The position numbers and the translations under genes were made by a program. Below the pieces are notes generated by a model. It was not told the DNA's origin and searched no databases. It worked only from the letters and a program-made list of their open reading frames with translations. A stretch of DNA of 64,000 bases from Nematostella vectensis. Its lineage: Eukaryota > Cnidaria > Anthozoa > Actiniaria > Edwardsiidae. Location: the NCBI RefSeq assembly GCF_932526225.1, contig NC_064037.1, positions 12,570,203-12,634,202 of the forward strand, given 5' to 3'. This document shows, piece after piece, positions 35,541 through 50,550 of the stretch; within the stretch, counting starts at the first letter, position 1, and each line of letters begins with the position of its first letter.

Positions 35541-35665
35541 GCGCTAACCGATTGCGCCAGAGAAACTTGGATTGACATTCAATTAAATTCGTGGTATTAC
35601 ATGGTTTCTATCATTACTTTTGAAGCAGTTTTTTTATCATGCCAAAAAAACATACTTTCGTCCCT

Positions 35666-35718
<53 letters not shown>

Positions 35719-35824
35719 CGCCCCACAGAGACTTGGATGTACACTAAATTAAATTCGTGGCATTACATGGTTTCTGTCATTACTTTTTAAGCAGTTTTTT
35801 ATCATTCCAAAAAAAACATCCTTT

Positions 35825-35831
35825 CGTCCCT

Positions 35832-35892
<61 letters not shown>

Positions 35893-35898
35893 AGAGAC
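35825..35898 (-). tRNA. tRNA-Asn(GTT), intact
   Basis: Consensus body, T8, CATTCC spacer type. Confidence 0.88.
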
Positions 35899-36001
35899 TT
35901 GGATGTACACTAAATTAAATTCGTGGCATTACATGGTTTCTGTCATTACTTTTTAAGCAGTTTTTTATCATGCCAAAAAAATACCCTTTCGTCCCTTCGT
36001 T

Positions 36002-36056
<55 letters not shown>

Positions 36057-36167
36057 GAGAAACTTGGATTGCCATTAAATTAAATTCGTGGTATTACATG
36101 GTTTCTATCATTACCTTTGAAGGAGTTTTTTATCATGCCAAAAAAATATCCGGCCTTTCGTCCCTAC

Positions 36168-36209
<42 letters not shown>

Positions 36210-36489
36210 ATAACCGATTGCGCCATAGAAACTTGGATTTACACTAAATTAAATTCGTTGTATTACATGGTTTCTATCATAACTATTGAAGGAGTTTTTT
36301 TATCATGCCAAAAAAATACCCTCTCGTTCCTTCGAAGGATTGAACCACCAACCTTTCGGTTAACGGCCGAACGCGCTAACCGATTGCGCCACAGAAACTT
36401 GGATTTACACTAAATTAAATTCGTGGTATTACATGGTTTCTATTATTAAATTTAAAGCATATTTCTATCATGCCAAAAAAACATCCTTT

Positions 36490-36496
36490 CGTCCCT

Positions 36497-36557
<61 letters not shown>

Positions 36558-36563
36558 AGAGAC
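36490..36563 (-). tRNA. tRNA-Asn(GTT), intact
   Basis: Consensus body, T7, GTACAC spacer. Confidence 0.88.
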
Positions 36564-36661
36564 TTGGATGTACACTAAATTAAATTCGAGGCATTACATG
36601 GTTTCTGTCATTACTTTTTAAGCAGTTTTTTATCATGCCAAAAAAATACCCTTTCGTCCCT

Positions 36662-36702
<41 letters not shown>

Positions 36703-36832
36703 ACGCTAACCGATTGCGCCAGAGAAACTTGGATTATCATTTAATTAAATTCGTGGTATTACATGGTTTCTATCATTACTTTTGAAGGAGTTTTTTATCA
36801 TGCCAAAAAAATATCCGGCCTTTTGTCCCTTC

Positions 36833-36874
<42 letters not shown>

Positions 36875-36988
36875 ATAACCGATTGCGCCACAGAAACTTG
36901 GATTTACACTAAATTAAATTCGTGGTATTACATGGTTTCTATCATTACTTTTGAATCAGTTTTTTATCTTGCCAAAAACACATACTTT

Positions 36989-36995
36989 CGTCCCT

Positions 36996-37056
<61 letters not shown>

Positions 37057-37062
37057 AGAGAC
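36989..37062 (-). tRNA. tRNA-Asn(GTT), intact
   Basis: Consensus body, T5, GTGCAC spacer. Confidence 0.87.
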
Positions 37063-37163
37063 TTGGATGTGCACTAAATTAAATTCGTGGCATTACATGG
37101 TTTCTGTCATTAGTTTTGAAGCAGTTTTTTATCAATCCAAAAAAAATACCTTTTCGTCCCTTC

Positions 37164-37194
<31 letters not shown>

Positions 37195-37318
37195 GCGCTA
37201 ACCGATTGCGCCAGAGAAACTTGGATTGACATTCAATTAAATTCGTGGTATTACATGGTTTCTATCATTACTTTTGAAGCAGTTTTTTATCATGCCAAAA
37301 AAACATACTTTCGTCCCT

Positions 37319-37371
<53 letters not shown>

Positions 37372-37477
37372 CGCCCCACAGAGACTTGGATGTACACTAA
37401 ATTAAATTCGTGGCATTACATGGTTTCTGTCATTACTTTTTAAGCAGTTTTTTATCATTCCAAAAAAAACATCCTTT

Positions 37478-37484
37478 CGTCCCT

Positions 37485-37545
<61 letters not shown>

Positions 37546-37551
37546 AGAGAC
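37478..37551 (-). tRNA. tRNA-Asn(GTT), intact
   Basis: Consensus body, T8. Confidence 0.88.
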
Positions 37552-37649
37552 TTGGATGTACACTAAATTAAATTCGTGGCATTACATGGTTTCTGTCATT
37601 ACTTTTTAAGCAGTTTTTTATCATGCCAAAAAAATACCCTTTCGTCCCT

Positions 37650-37693
<44 letters not shown>

Positions 37694-37976
37694 ATAACCG
37701 ATTGCGCCATAGAAACTTGGATTTACACTAAATTAAATTCGTTGTATTACATGGTTTCTATCATAACTATTGAAGGAGTTTTTTTATCATGCCAAAAATA
37801 TACTTTCGTCCCTGGGTTGGCTTTAACCATGAATCTTTCGGTTAACAACCGAACGCGCTAACCGATTGCGCCACAGAGACTTCGATGGACAATAAATTAA
37901 AGTAGTGGTATTACATGGTTTCTGTCATTACATTTGAAGCAGTTTTATCATGCCAAAAAAATATCCTTTCGTCCCT

Positions 37977-38035
<59 letters not shown>

Positions 38036-38300
38036 CCAGAGACTTGGATGTGCACTAAATTAAATTCGTGGCATTACATGGTTTCTGTCATTAGTTTTGA
38101 AGCAGTTTTTTATCATGCCAAAAAAATTCCCCTTTCGGTCCTTCGAAGGATTGAACCACCAACCTTTCGGTTAACGGCCGAACGCGCTAACCAATTGCGC
38201 CACAGAAACTTGGATTTACACTAAATGAAATTCGTGGTATTACATGGTTTCTATTATTAAATTTAAAACATATTTCTATCATGCCAAAAAAACATCCTTT

Positions 38301-38307
38301 CGTCCCT

Positions 38308-38368
<61 letters not shown>

Positions 38369-38374
38369 AGAGAC
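38301..38374 (-). tRNA. tRNA-Asn(GTT), intact
   Basis: Consensus body, T7; after this unit the variant order changes from the earlier higher-order block. Confidence 0.88.
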
Positions 38375-38478
38375 TTGGATGTACACTAAATTAAATTCGT
38401 GGTATTACATGGTTTCTATCATTATTTTCGAAGGAGTTTTTTATCATGCCAAAAAAATATCCGGCCTTTCGTCCCTTC

Positions 38479-38520
<42 letters not shown>

Positions 38521-38666
38521 ATAACCGATTGCGCCACAGAAACTTGGATTTACACTAAATTAAATTCGTGGTATTACATGGTTTCTATCATTACATTTGA
38601 AGCATTTTATATCATGCCAAAAAAATATCCTTTCGTCCCTGGGTGGGCTTGAACCACCGACCTTTT

Positions 38667-38701
<35 letters not shown>

Positions 38702-38805
38702 AGAGACTTGGATGTGCACTAAATTACATTCGTGGCATTACATGGTTTCTGTCATTAGTTTTGAAGCAGTTTTTTATCATGCCAAAAAAATACCCTTTCG
38801 TCCCT

Positions 38806-38846
<41 letters not shown>

Positions 38847-39168
38847 ACGCTAACCGATTGCGCCCGAGAAACTTGGATTTACATTCAATTAAATTCGTGG
38901 TATTACATGGTTTCTATCATTACTTTCGAAGGAGTTTTTTATCATGCCAAAAAAATATCCGGCCTTTCGTCCCTTCGTGGGCTTGAACAACCAACCTTTC
39001 GGTTAACAGCCGAACGCGATAACCGATTGCGCCACAGAAACTTGGATTTACACTAAATTAAATTCGTGGTATTACATGGTTTCTATCATTACTTTTGAAG
39101 CAGTTTTTTATCATGCCAAAAAAACATACTTTCGTCCCTGGGTGGGCTTGAGCCACCAACCTTTCGGA

Positions 39169-39200
<32 letters not shown>

Positions 39201-39332
39201 AGAAACTTGGATTGACACTAAATTAAATTAGTGGTATTACATGGTTTCTGTTATTACATTTGAAGGAGTTTTTTTATCATGCCAAAAAAAATATCCTGTC
39301 GTCGTTGGGTGGGCTTGAACCACCAACCTTTT

Positions 39333-39367
<35 letters not shown>

Positions 39368-39474
39368 AGAGACTTGGATGTGCACTAAATTAAATTCGTG
39401 GCATTACATCGTTTCTGTCATTAGTTTTGAAGCAGTTTTTTATCATGCCAAAAAAAATACCTTTTCGTCCCTTC

Positions 39475-39505
<31 letters not shown>

Positions 39506-39629
39506 GCGCTAACCGATTGCGCCAGAGAAACTTGGATTGACATTCAATTAAATTCGTGGTATTACATGGTTTCTATCATTACTTTTGAAGCAGTTTTTTA
39601 TCATGCCAAAAAAACATACTTTCGTCCCT

Positions 39630-39682
<53 letters not shown>

Positions 39683-39804
39683 CGCCTCACAGAGACTTGG
39701 ATGTACACTAAATTAAATTCGTGGCATTACATGGTTTCTGTCATTACTTTTTAAGCAGTTTTTTATCATTCCTAAAAAAACATCCTTTCGTCCCTGGGTG
39801 GATA

Positions 39805-39856
<52 letters not shown>

Positions 39857-39960
39857 AGAGACTTGGATGTACACTAAATTAAATTCGTGGCATTACATGG
39901 TTTCTGTCATTACTTTTTAAGCAGTTTTTTATCATGCCAAAAAAATACCCTTTCGTCCCT

Positions 39961-39997
<37 letters not shown>

Positions 39998-40287
39998 AAA
40001 CACGCTAACCGATTGCGCCAGAGAAACTTGGATTTACATTCAATTAAATTCGTGGTATTACATGGTTTCTATCATTACTTTCGAAGGAGTTTTTTATCAT
40101 GCCAAAAAAATATCCGGCCTTTCGTCCCTTCGTGGGCTTGAACAACCAACCTTTCGGTTAACAGCCGAACGCGATAACCGATTGCGCCACAGAAACTTGG
40201 ATTTACACTAAATTAAATTCGTGGTATTACATGGTTTCTATCATTACTTTTGAAGCAGTTTTTTATCATGCCAAAAAAACATACTTT

Positions 40288-40294
40288 CGTCCCT

Positions 40295-40355
<61 letters not shown>

Positions 40356-40361
40356 AGAAAC
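40288..40361 (-). tRNA. tRNA-Asn(GTT), wobble acceptor stem
   Basis: The 5' end GTTTCTG against CAGGGAC pairs fully but with two adjacent T-G pairs. Rest is consensus. Confidence 0.8.
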
Positions 40362-40486
40362 TTGGATTGACACTAAATTAAATTCGTGGTATTACATGGT
40401 TTCTATCATTACTATTGAAGGAGTTTTTTTATCATGCCAAAAAAAATATCCTTTCGTCCCTGGGTGGGCTTGAACCACCAACCTTC

Positions 40487-40522
<36 letters not shown>

Positions 40523-40650
40523 AGAGACTTTGATAGACACTAAATTAAATTAGTGGTATTACATGGTTTCTGTTATTACATTTGAAGCAGTTTTATCATG
40601 CCAAAAAAATATCCTGTCGTCCCTGGGTGGGCTTGAACCACCAACCTTTT

Positions 40651-40685
<35 letters not shown>

Positions 40686-40792
40686 AGAGACTTGGATGTG
40701 CACTAAATTAAATTCGTGGCATTACATCGTTTCTGTCATTAGTTTTGAAGCAGTTTTTTATCATGCCAAAAAAAATACCTTTTCGTCCCTTC

Positions 40793-40823
<31 letters not shown>

Positions 40824-40947
40824 GCGCTAACCGATTGCGCCAGAGAAACTTGGATTGACATTCAATTAAATTCGTGGTATTACATGGTTTCTATCATTAC
40901 TTTTGAAGCAGTTTTTTATCATGCCAAAAAAACATACTTTCGTCCCT

Positions 40948-41000
<53 letters not shown>

Positions 41001-41301
41001 CGCCCCACAGAGACTTGGATGTACACTAAATTAAATTCGTGGCATTACATGGTTTCTGTCATTACTTTTTAAGCAGTTTTTTATCATTCCTAAAAAAACA
41101 TTCTTTCGTCCCTGGGTGGGCTTGAACCACCCACCTTTTTGTTAACAGCCGAACGCGCTAACCGATTGCAACACAGAGACTTGGATGTACACTAAACTAA
41201 ATTCGTGGCATTAAATGGTTTCTGTCATTACTTTTGAAGCAGTTTTTTATCATGCCAAAAAAAATACCCTTTTGTCCCTGGGTGGGCTTGAACCACCAAC
41301 G

Positions 41302-41340
<39 letters not shown>

Positions 41341-41438
41341 AGAAACCTGGATTGACACTAAATTAAATTCGTGGTATTACATGGTTTCTATCATTACTAT
41401 TGCAGGAGATTTTTTATCATGCCAAAAAAATATCTTTT

Positions 41439-41445
41439 CGTCCCT

Positions 41446-41506
<61 letters not shown>

Positions 41507-41512
41507 AGAGAC
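41439..41512 (-). tRNA. tRNA-Asn(GTT), intact
   Basis: Consensus body, T7; downstream spacer has GCAGGAGATTTTTT. Confidence 0.88.
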
Positions 41513-41612
41513 TTGGATGTACACTAAATTAAATTCGTGGCATTACATGGTTTCTGTCATTACTTTTTAAGCATTTTTTTATCATGCCAAAAAAATACCC
41601 TTTCGTCCCTTC

Positions 41613-41670
<58 letters not shown>

Positions 41671-41768
41671 GAGAAACTTGGATTGACATTCAATTAAATT
41701 CGTGGTATTACATGGGTTCTATCATTACTTTTGAAGCAGTTTTTTATCATGCCAAAAAAACATACTTT

Positions 41769-41775
41769 CGTCCCT

Positions 41776-41836
<61 letters not shown>

Positions 41837-41842
41837 AGAGAC
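41769..41842 (-). tRNA. tRNA-Asn(GTT), intact
   Basis: Consensus body, T7; here the usual CGATCGCCCC variant position has reverted to consensus. Confidence 0.88.
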
Positions 41843-41942
41843 TTGGATGTACACTAAATTAAATTCGTGGCATTACATGGTTTCTGTCATTACTTTTTAA
41901 GCAGTTTTTTATCATGCCAAAAAAATACCCTTTCGTCCCTTC

Positions 41943-42000
<58 letters not shown>

Positions 42001-42105
42001 GAGAAACTTGGATTGACATTAAATTAAATTCGTGGTATTACATGGTTTCTATCATTACTTTTGAAGCAGTTTTTTATCATGCCAAAAAAACATACTTTCG
42101 TCCCT

Positions 42106-42158
<53 letters not shown>

Positions 42159-42280
42159 CGCCCCACAGAGACTTGGATGTACACTAAATTAAATTCGTGG
42201 CATTACATGGTTTCTGTCATTACTTTTTAAGCAGTTTTTTATCATTCCTAAAAAAACATCCTTTCGTCCCTGGGTGGATA

Positions 42281-42332
<52 letters not shown>

Positions 42333-42436
42333 AGAGACTTGGATGTACACTAAATTAAATTCGTGGCATTACATGGTTTCTGTCATTACTTTTTAAGCAG
42401 TTTTTTATCATGCCAAAAAAATACCCTTTCGTCCCT

Positions 42437-42473
<37 letters not shown>

Positions 42474-42770
42474 AAACACGCTAACCGATTGCGCCAGAGA
42501 AACTTGGATTTACATTCAATTAAATTCGTGGTATTACATGGTTTCTATCATTACTTTCGAAGGAGTTTTTTATCATGCCAAAAAAATATCCGGCCTTTCG
42601 TCCCTTCGTGGGCTTGAACAACCAACCTTTCGGTTAACAGCCGAACGCGATAACCGATTGCGCCACAGAAACTTGGATTTACACTAAATTAAATTCGTGG
42701 TATTACATGGTTTCTATCATTACTTTTGAAGCAGTTTTTTATCATGCCAAAAAAACATACTTTCGTCCCT

Positions 42771-42831
<61 letters not shown>

Positions 42832-42962
42832 AGAAACTTGGATTGACACTAAATTAAATTCGTGGTATTACATGGTTTCTATCATTACTATTGAAGGAGT
42901 TTTTTTATCATGCCAAAAAAAATATCCTTTCGTCCCTGGGTGGGCTTGAACCACCAACCTTC

Positions 42963-42998
<36 letters not shown>

Positions 42999-43126
42999 AG
43001 AGACTTTGATAGACACTAAATTAAATTAGTGGTATTACATGGTTTCTGTTATTACATTTGAAGCAGTTTTATCATGCCAAAAAAATATCCTGTCGTCCCT
43101 GGGTGGGCTTGAACCACCAACCTTTT

Positions 43127-43161
<35 letters not shown>

Positions 43162-43268
43162 AGAGACTTGGATGTGCACTAAATTAAATTCGTGGCATTA
43201 CATCGTTTCTGTCATTAGTTTTGAAGCAGTTTTTTATCATGCCAAAAAAAATACCTTTTCGTCCCTTC

Positions 43269-43299
<31 letters not shown>

Positions 43300-43423
43300 G
43301 CGCTAACCGATTGCGCCAGAGAAACTTGGATTGACATTCAATTAAATTCGTGGTATTACATGGTTTCTATCATTACTTTTGAAGCAGTTTTTTATCATGC
43401 CAAAAAAACATACTTTCGTCCCT

Positions 43424-43476
<53 letters not shown>

Positions 43477-43777
43477 CGCCCCACAGAGACTTGGATGTAC
43501 ACTAAATTAAATTCGTGGCATTACATGGTTTCTGTCATTACTTTTTAAGCAGTTTTTTATCATTCCTAAAAAAACATCCTTTCGTCCCTGGGTGGGCTTG
43601 AACCACCCACCTTTTGGTTAACAGCCGAACGCGCTAACCGATTGCAACACAGAGACTTGGATGTACACTAAATTAAATTCGTGGCATTAAATGGTTTCTG
43701 TCATTACTTTTGAAGCAGTTTTTTATCATGCCAAAAAAAATAACCTTTTGTCCCTGGGTGGGCTTGAACCACCAACG

Positions 43778-43816
<39 letters not shown>

Positions 43817-43914
43817 AGAAACCTGGATTGACACTAAATTAAATTCGTGGTATTAAATGGTTTCTATCATTACTATTGCAGGAGATTTTTTATCATGCCA
43901 AAAAAATATCTTTT

Positions 43915-43921
43915 CGTCCCT

Positions 43922-43982
<61 letters not shown>

Positions 43983-43988
43983 AGAGAC
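43915..43988 (-). tRNA. tRNA-Asn(GTT), intact
   Basis: Consensus body, T7; upstream spacer TTTACAC rather than GTACAC. Confidence 0.88.
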
Positions 43989-44079
43989 TTGGATTTACAC
44001 TAAATTAAATTCGTGGCATTACATGGTTTCTGTCATTACTTTTTAAGCAGTTTTTTATCATTCCAAAAAAACATCAATT

Positions 44080-44086
44080 CGTCCCT

Positions 44087-44147
<61 letters not shown>

Positions 44148-44153
44148 AGAGAC
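44080..44153 (-). tRNA. tRNA-Asn(GTT), intact
   Basis: Consensus body; trailer is GAATTGATG instead of GAAAGGATG before a T7 run. Confidence 0.88.
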
Positions 44154-44251
44154 TTGGATGTACACTAAATTAAATTCGTGGCATTACATGGTTTCTGTCA
44201 TTACTTTTTAAGCAGTTTTTTATCATGCCAAAAAAATACCCTTTCGTCCCT

Positions 44252-44288
<37 letters not shown>

Positions 44289-44585
44289 AAACACGCTAAC
44301 CGATTGCGCCAGAGAAACTTGGATTTACATTCAATTAAATTCGTGGTATTACATGGTTTCTATCATTACTTTCGAAGGAGTTTTTTATCATGCCAAAAAA
44401 ATATCCGGCCTTTCGTCCCTTCGTGGGCTTGAACAACCAACCTTTCGGTTAACAGCCGAACGCGATAACCGATTGCGCCACAGAAACTTGGATTTACACT
44501 AAATTAAATTCGTGGTATTACATGGTTTCTATCATTACTTTTGAAGCAGTTTTTTATCATGCCAAAAAAACATACTTTCGTCCCT

Positions 44586-44646
<61 letters not shown>

Positions 44647-44777
44647 AGAAACTTGGATTGACACTAAATTAAATTCGTGGTATTACATGGTTTCTATCAT
44701 TACTATTGAAGGAGTTTTTTTATCATGCCAAAAAAAATATCCTTTCGTCCCTGGGTGGGCTTGAACCACCAACCTTC

Positions 44778-44813
<36 letters not shown>

Positions 44814-44941
44814 AGAGACTTTGATAGACACTAAATTAAATTAGTGGTATTACATGGTTTCTGTTATTACATTTGAAGCAGTTTTATCATGCCAAAAAAA
44901 TATCCTGTCGTCCCTGGGTGGGCTTGAACCACCAACCTTTT

Positions 44942-44976
<35 letters not shown>

Positions 44977-45083
44977 AGAGACTTGGATGTGCACTAAATT
45001 AAATTCGTGGCATTACATCGTTTCTGTCATTAGTTTTGAAGCAGTTTTTTATCATGCCAAAAAAAATACCTTTTCGTCCCTTC

Positions 45084-45114
<31 letters not shown>

Positions 45115-45238
45115 GCGCTAACCGATTGCGCCAGAGAAACTTGGATTGACATTCAATTAAATTCGTGGTATTACATGGTTTCTATCATTACTTTTGAAGC
45201 AGTTTTTTATCATGCCAAAAAAACATACTTTCGTCCCT

Positions 45239-45291
<53 letters not shown>

Positions 45292-45592
45292 CGCCCCACA
45301 GAGACTTGGATGTACACTAAATTAAATTCGTGGCATTACATGGTTTCTGTCATTACTTTTTAAGCAGTTTTTTATCATTCCTAAAAAAACATCCTTTCGT
45401 CCCTGGGTGGGCTTGAACCACCCACCTTTTGGTTAACAGCCGAACGCGCTAACCGATTGCAACACAGAGACTTGGATGTACACTAAACTAAATTCGTGGC
45501 ATTAAATGGTTTCTGTCATTACTTTTGAAGCAGTTTTTTATCATGCCAAAAAAAATACCCTTTTGTCCCTGGGTGGGCTTGAACCACCAACG

Positions 45593-45631
<39 letters not shown>

Positions 45632-45729
45632 AGAAACCTGGATTGACACTAAATTAAATTCGTGGTATTACATGGTTTCTATCATTACTATTGCAGGAGA
45701 TTTTTTATCATGCCAAAAAAATATCTTTT

Positions 45730-45736
45730 CGTCCCT

Positions 45737-45797
<61 letters not shown>

Positions 45798-45803
45798 AGA
45801 GAC
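45730..45803 (-). tRNA. tRNA-Asn(GTT), intact
   Basis: Consensus body, T7; block equivalent of 41439-41512. Confidence 0.88.
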
Positions 45804-45903
45804 TTGGATGTACACTAAATTAAATTCGTGGCATTACATGGTTTCTGTCATTACTTTTTAAGCATTTTTTTATCATGCCAAAAAAATACCCTTTCGTCCC
45901 TTC

Positions 45904-45961
<58 letters not shown>

Positions 45962-46066
45962 GAGAAACTTGGATTGACATTCAATTAAATTCGTGGTATT
46001 ACATGGGTTCTATCATTACTTTTGAAGCAGTTTTTTATCATGCCAAAAAAACATACTTTCGTCCCT

Positions 46067-46122
<56 letters not shown>

Positions 46123-46224
46123 CACACAGAGACTTGGATGTACACTAAATTAAATTCGTGGCATTACATGGTTTCTGTCATTACTTTTTAAGCAGTTTTT
46201 TATCATTCCAAAAAAACATCCTTT

Positions 46225-46231
46225 CGTCCCT

Positions 46232-46292
<61 letters not shown>

Positions 46293-46298
46293 AGAGAC
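46225..46298 (-). tRNA. tRNA-Asn(GTT), intact
   Basis: Consensus body, T7, CATTCC spacer. Confidence 0.88.
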
Positions 46299-46396
46299 TT
46301 GGATGTACACTAAATTAAATTCGTGGCATTACATGGTTTCTGTCATTACTTTTTAAGCAGTTTTTTATCATGCCAAAAAAATACCCTTTCGTCCCT

Positions 46397-46456
<60 letters not shown>

Positions 46457-46561
46457 GAGAAACTTGGATTGACATTAAATTAAATTCGTGGTATTACATG
46501 GTTTCTATCATTACTTTTGAAGCAGTTTTTTATCATGCCAAAAAAACATACTTTCGTCCCT

Positions 46562-46614
<53 letters not shown>

Positions 46615-46736
46615 CGCCCCACAGAGACTTGGATGTACACTAAATTAAATTCGTGGCATTACATGGTTTCTGTCATTACTTTTTAAGCAGTTTTTTATCA
46701 TTCCTAAAAAAACATCCTTTCGTCCCTGGGTGGATA

Positions 46737-46788
<52 letters not shown>

Positions 46789-46892
46789 AGAGACTTGGAT
46801 GTACACTAATATAAATTCGTGGCATTACATGGTTTCTGTCATTACTTTTTAAGCAGTTTTTTATCATGCCAAAAAAATACCCTTTCGTCCCT

Positions 46893-46929
<37 letters not shown>

Positions 46930-47226
46930 AAACACGCTAACCGATTGCGCCAGAGAAACTTGGATTTACATTCAATTAAATTCGTGGTATTACATGGTTT
47001 CTATCATTACTTTCGAAGGAGTTTTTTATCATGCCAAAAAAATATCCGGCCTTTCGTCCCTTCGTGGGCTTGAACAACCAACCTTTCGGTTAACAGCCGA
47101 ACGCGATAACCGATTGCGCCACAGAAACTTGGATTTACACTAAATTAAATTCGTGGTATTACATGGTTTCTATCATTACTTTTGAAGCAGTTTTTTATCA
47201 TGCCAAAAAAACATACTTTCGTCCCT

Positions 47227-47287
<61 letters not shown>

Positions 47288-47418
47288 AGAAACTTGGATT
47301 GACACTAAATTAAATTCGTGGTATTACATGGTTTCTATCATTACTATTGAAGGAGTATTTTTATCATGCCAAAAAAAATATCCTTTCGTCCCTGGGTGGG
47401 CTTGAACCACCAACCTTC

Positions 47419-47454
<36 letters not shown>

Positions 47455-47582
47455 AGAGACTTTGATAGACACTAAATTAAATTAGTGGTATTACATGGTT
47501 TCTGTTATTACATTTGAAGCAGTTTTATTATGCCAAAAAAATATCCTGTCGTCCCTGGGTGGGCTTGAACCACCAACCTTTT

Positions 47583-47617
<35 letters not shown>

Positions 47618-47724
47618 AGAGACTTGGATGTGCACTAAATTAAATTCGTGGCATTACATCGTTTCTGTCATTAGTTTTGAAGCAGTTTTTTATCATGCCA
47701 AAAAAAATACCTTTTCGTCCCTTC

Positions 47725-47755
<31 letters not shown>

Positions 47756-47879
47756 GCGCTAACCGATTGCGCCAGAGAAACTTGGATTGACATTCAATTA
47801 AATTCGTGGTATTACATGGTTTCTATCATTACTTTTGAAGCAGTTTTTTATCATGCCAAAAAAACATACTTTCGTCCCT

Positions 47880-47932
<53 letters not shown>

Positions 47933-48233
47933 CGCCCCACAGAGACTTGGATGTACACTAAATTAAATTCGTGGCATTACATGGTTTCTGTCATTACTTT
48001 TTAAGCAGTTTTTTATCATTCCTAAAAAAACATCCTTTCGTCCCTGGGTGGGCTTGAACCACCCACCTTTTGGTTAACAGCCGAACGCGCTAACCGATTG
48101 CAACACAGAGACTTGGATGTACACTAAATTAAATTCGTGGCATTAAATGGTTTCTGTCATTACTTTTGAAGCAGTTTTTTATCATGCCAAAAAAAATAAC
48201 CTTTTGTCCCTGGGTGGGCTTGAACCACCATCG

Positions 48234-48272
<39 letters not shown>

Positions 48273-48370
48273 AGAAACCTGGATTGACACTAAATTAAAT
48301 TCGTGGTATTACATGGTTTCTATCATTACTATTGCAGGAGATTTTTTATCATGCCAAAAAAATATCTTTT

Positions 48371-48377
48371 CGTCCCT

Positions 48378-48438
<61 letters not shown>

Positions 48439-48444
48439 AGAGAC
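48371..48444 (-). tRNA. tRNA-Asn(GTT), intact
   Basis: Consensus body, T7; 2641 bp (16 units) after 45730. Confidence 0.88.
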
Positions 48445-48544
48445 TTGGATGTACACTAAATTAAATTCGTGGCATTACATGGTTTCTGTCATTACTTTTT
48501 AAGCATTTTTTTATCATGCCAAAAAAATACCCTTTCGTCCCTTC

Positions 48545-48602
<58 letters not shown>

Positions 48603-48707
48603 GAGAAACTTGGATTGACATTCAATTAAATTCGTGGTATTACATGGGTTCTATCATTACTTTTGAAGCAGTTTTTTATCATGCCAAAAAAACATACTTT
48701 CGTCCCT

Positions 48708-48763
<56 letters not shown>

Positions 48764-48865
48764 CACACAGAGACTTGGATTTACACTAAATTAAATTCGT
48801 GGCATTACATGGTTTCTGTCATTACTTTTTAAGCAGTTTTTTATCATTCCAAAAAAACATCCTTT

Positions 48866-48872
48866 CGTCCCT

Positions 48873-48933
<61 letters not shown>

Positions 48934-48939
48934 AGAGAC
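48866..48939 (-). tRNA. tRNA-Asn(GTT), intact
   Basis: Consensus body, T7; 2641 bp after 46225. Confidence 0.88.
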
Positions 48940-49039
48940 TTGGATGTACACTAAATTAAATTCGTGGCATTACATGGTTTCTGTCATTACTTTTTAAGCA
49001 GTTTTTTATCATGCCAAAAAAATACCCTTTCGTCCCTTC

Positions 49040-49097
<58 letters not shown>

Positions 49098-49226
49098 GAG
49101 AAACTTGGATTGACATTAAATTAAATTCGTGGTATTACATGGTTTCTATCATTACATTTGAAGCAGTTTTATCATGCCAAAAAAATATCCGGTCGTCCCT
49201 GGGTGGGCTTGAACCACCAACCTTTT

Positions 49227-49261
<35 letters not shown>

Positions 49262-49523
49262 AGAGACTTGGATGTGCACTAAATTAAATTCGTGGCATTA
49301 CATGGTTTCTGTCATTAGTTTTGAAGCAGTTTTTTATCATGCCAAAAAATATACCTTTTCGTCCCTTCGTGGGATTGAACCACCAACCTTTCGGTTAACG
49401 CGCTAACCGATTGCTCCAGAGAAACTTGGATTGACATTCAATTAAATTCGTGGTATTACATGGGTTCTATCATTACTTTTGAAGCAGTTTTTTATCATGC
49501 CCAAAAAACATACTTTCGTCCCT

Positions 49524-49579
<56 letters not shown>

Positions 49580-49682
49580 CCCACAGAGACTTGGATGTAC
49601 ACTAAATTAAATTCGTGGCATTACATGGTTTCTGTCATTACTTTTTAAGCAGTTTTTTATCATTCCAAAAAAAACATCCTTT

Positions 49683-49689
49683 CGTCCCT

Positions 49690-49750
<61 letters not shown>

Positions 49751-49756
49751 AGAGAC
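49683..49756 (-). tRNA. tRNA-Asn(GTT), intact
   Basis: Consensus body, T8. Confidence 0.88.
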
Positions 49757-49856
49757 TTGGATGTACACTAAATTAAATTCGTGGCATTACATGGTTTCTG
49801 TCATTACTTTTTAAGCATTTTTTTATCATGCCAAAAAAATACCCTTTCGTCCCTTC

Positions 49857-49914
<58 letters not shown>

Positions 49915-50025
49915 GAGAAACTTGGATTGACATTAAATTAAATTCGTGGTATTACATGGTTTCTATCATTACCTTTGAAGGAGTTTTTTATCATGCCAAA
50001 AAAATATCCGGCCTTTCGTCCCTTA

Positions 50026-50084
<59 letters not shown>

Positions 50085-50181
50085 AGAGACTTAGATGTAC
50101 ACTAAATTAAATCCGTGGCATTACATGGTTTCTGTCATTACTTTTTAAGCAGTTTTTTATCATTCCAAAAAAACATCCTTT

Positions 50182-50188
50182 CGTCCCT

Positions 50189-50249
<61 letters not shown>

Positions 50250-50255
50250 AGAGAC
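50182..50255 (-). tRNA. tRNA-Asn(GTT), intact
   Basis: Consensus body, T7, with the TTTGATAGACAC upstream spacer, a hybrid not seen in the first blocks. Confidence 0.88.
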
Positions 50256-50352
50256 TTTGATAGACACTAAAGTAAATTAGTGGTATTACATGGTTTCTGT
50301 TATTACATTTGAAGCAGTTTTATCATGCCAAAAAAAATATCCTTTCCTCCCT

Positions 50353-50413
<61 letters not shown>

Positions 50414-50519
50414 AGAGACTTGGATGTGCACTAAATTAAATTCGTGGCATTACATGGTTTCTGTCATTAGTTTTGAAGCAGTTTTTTATCATGCCAAAAA
50501 AATACCTTTTCGTCCCTTC

Positions 50520-50550
<31 letters not shown>

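Noticed and set aside
39887-47073. Repeated 84-codon plus-strand frames with the peptide GGLEPPTFRLTAKHANRLRQR
   Set aside because: This is the antisense translation of the tRNA-Asn gene plus spacer. It appears wherever the unit lacks a stop and has no protein support.
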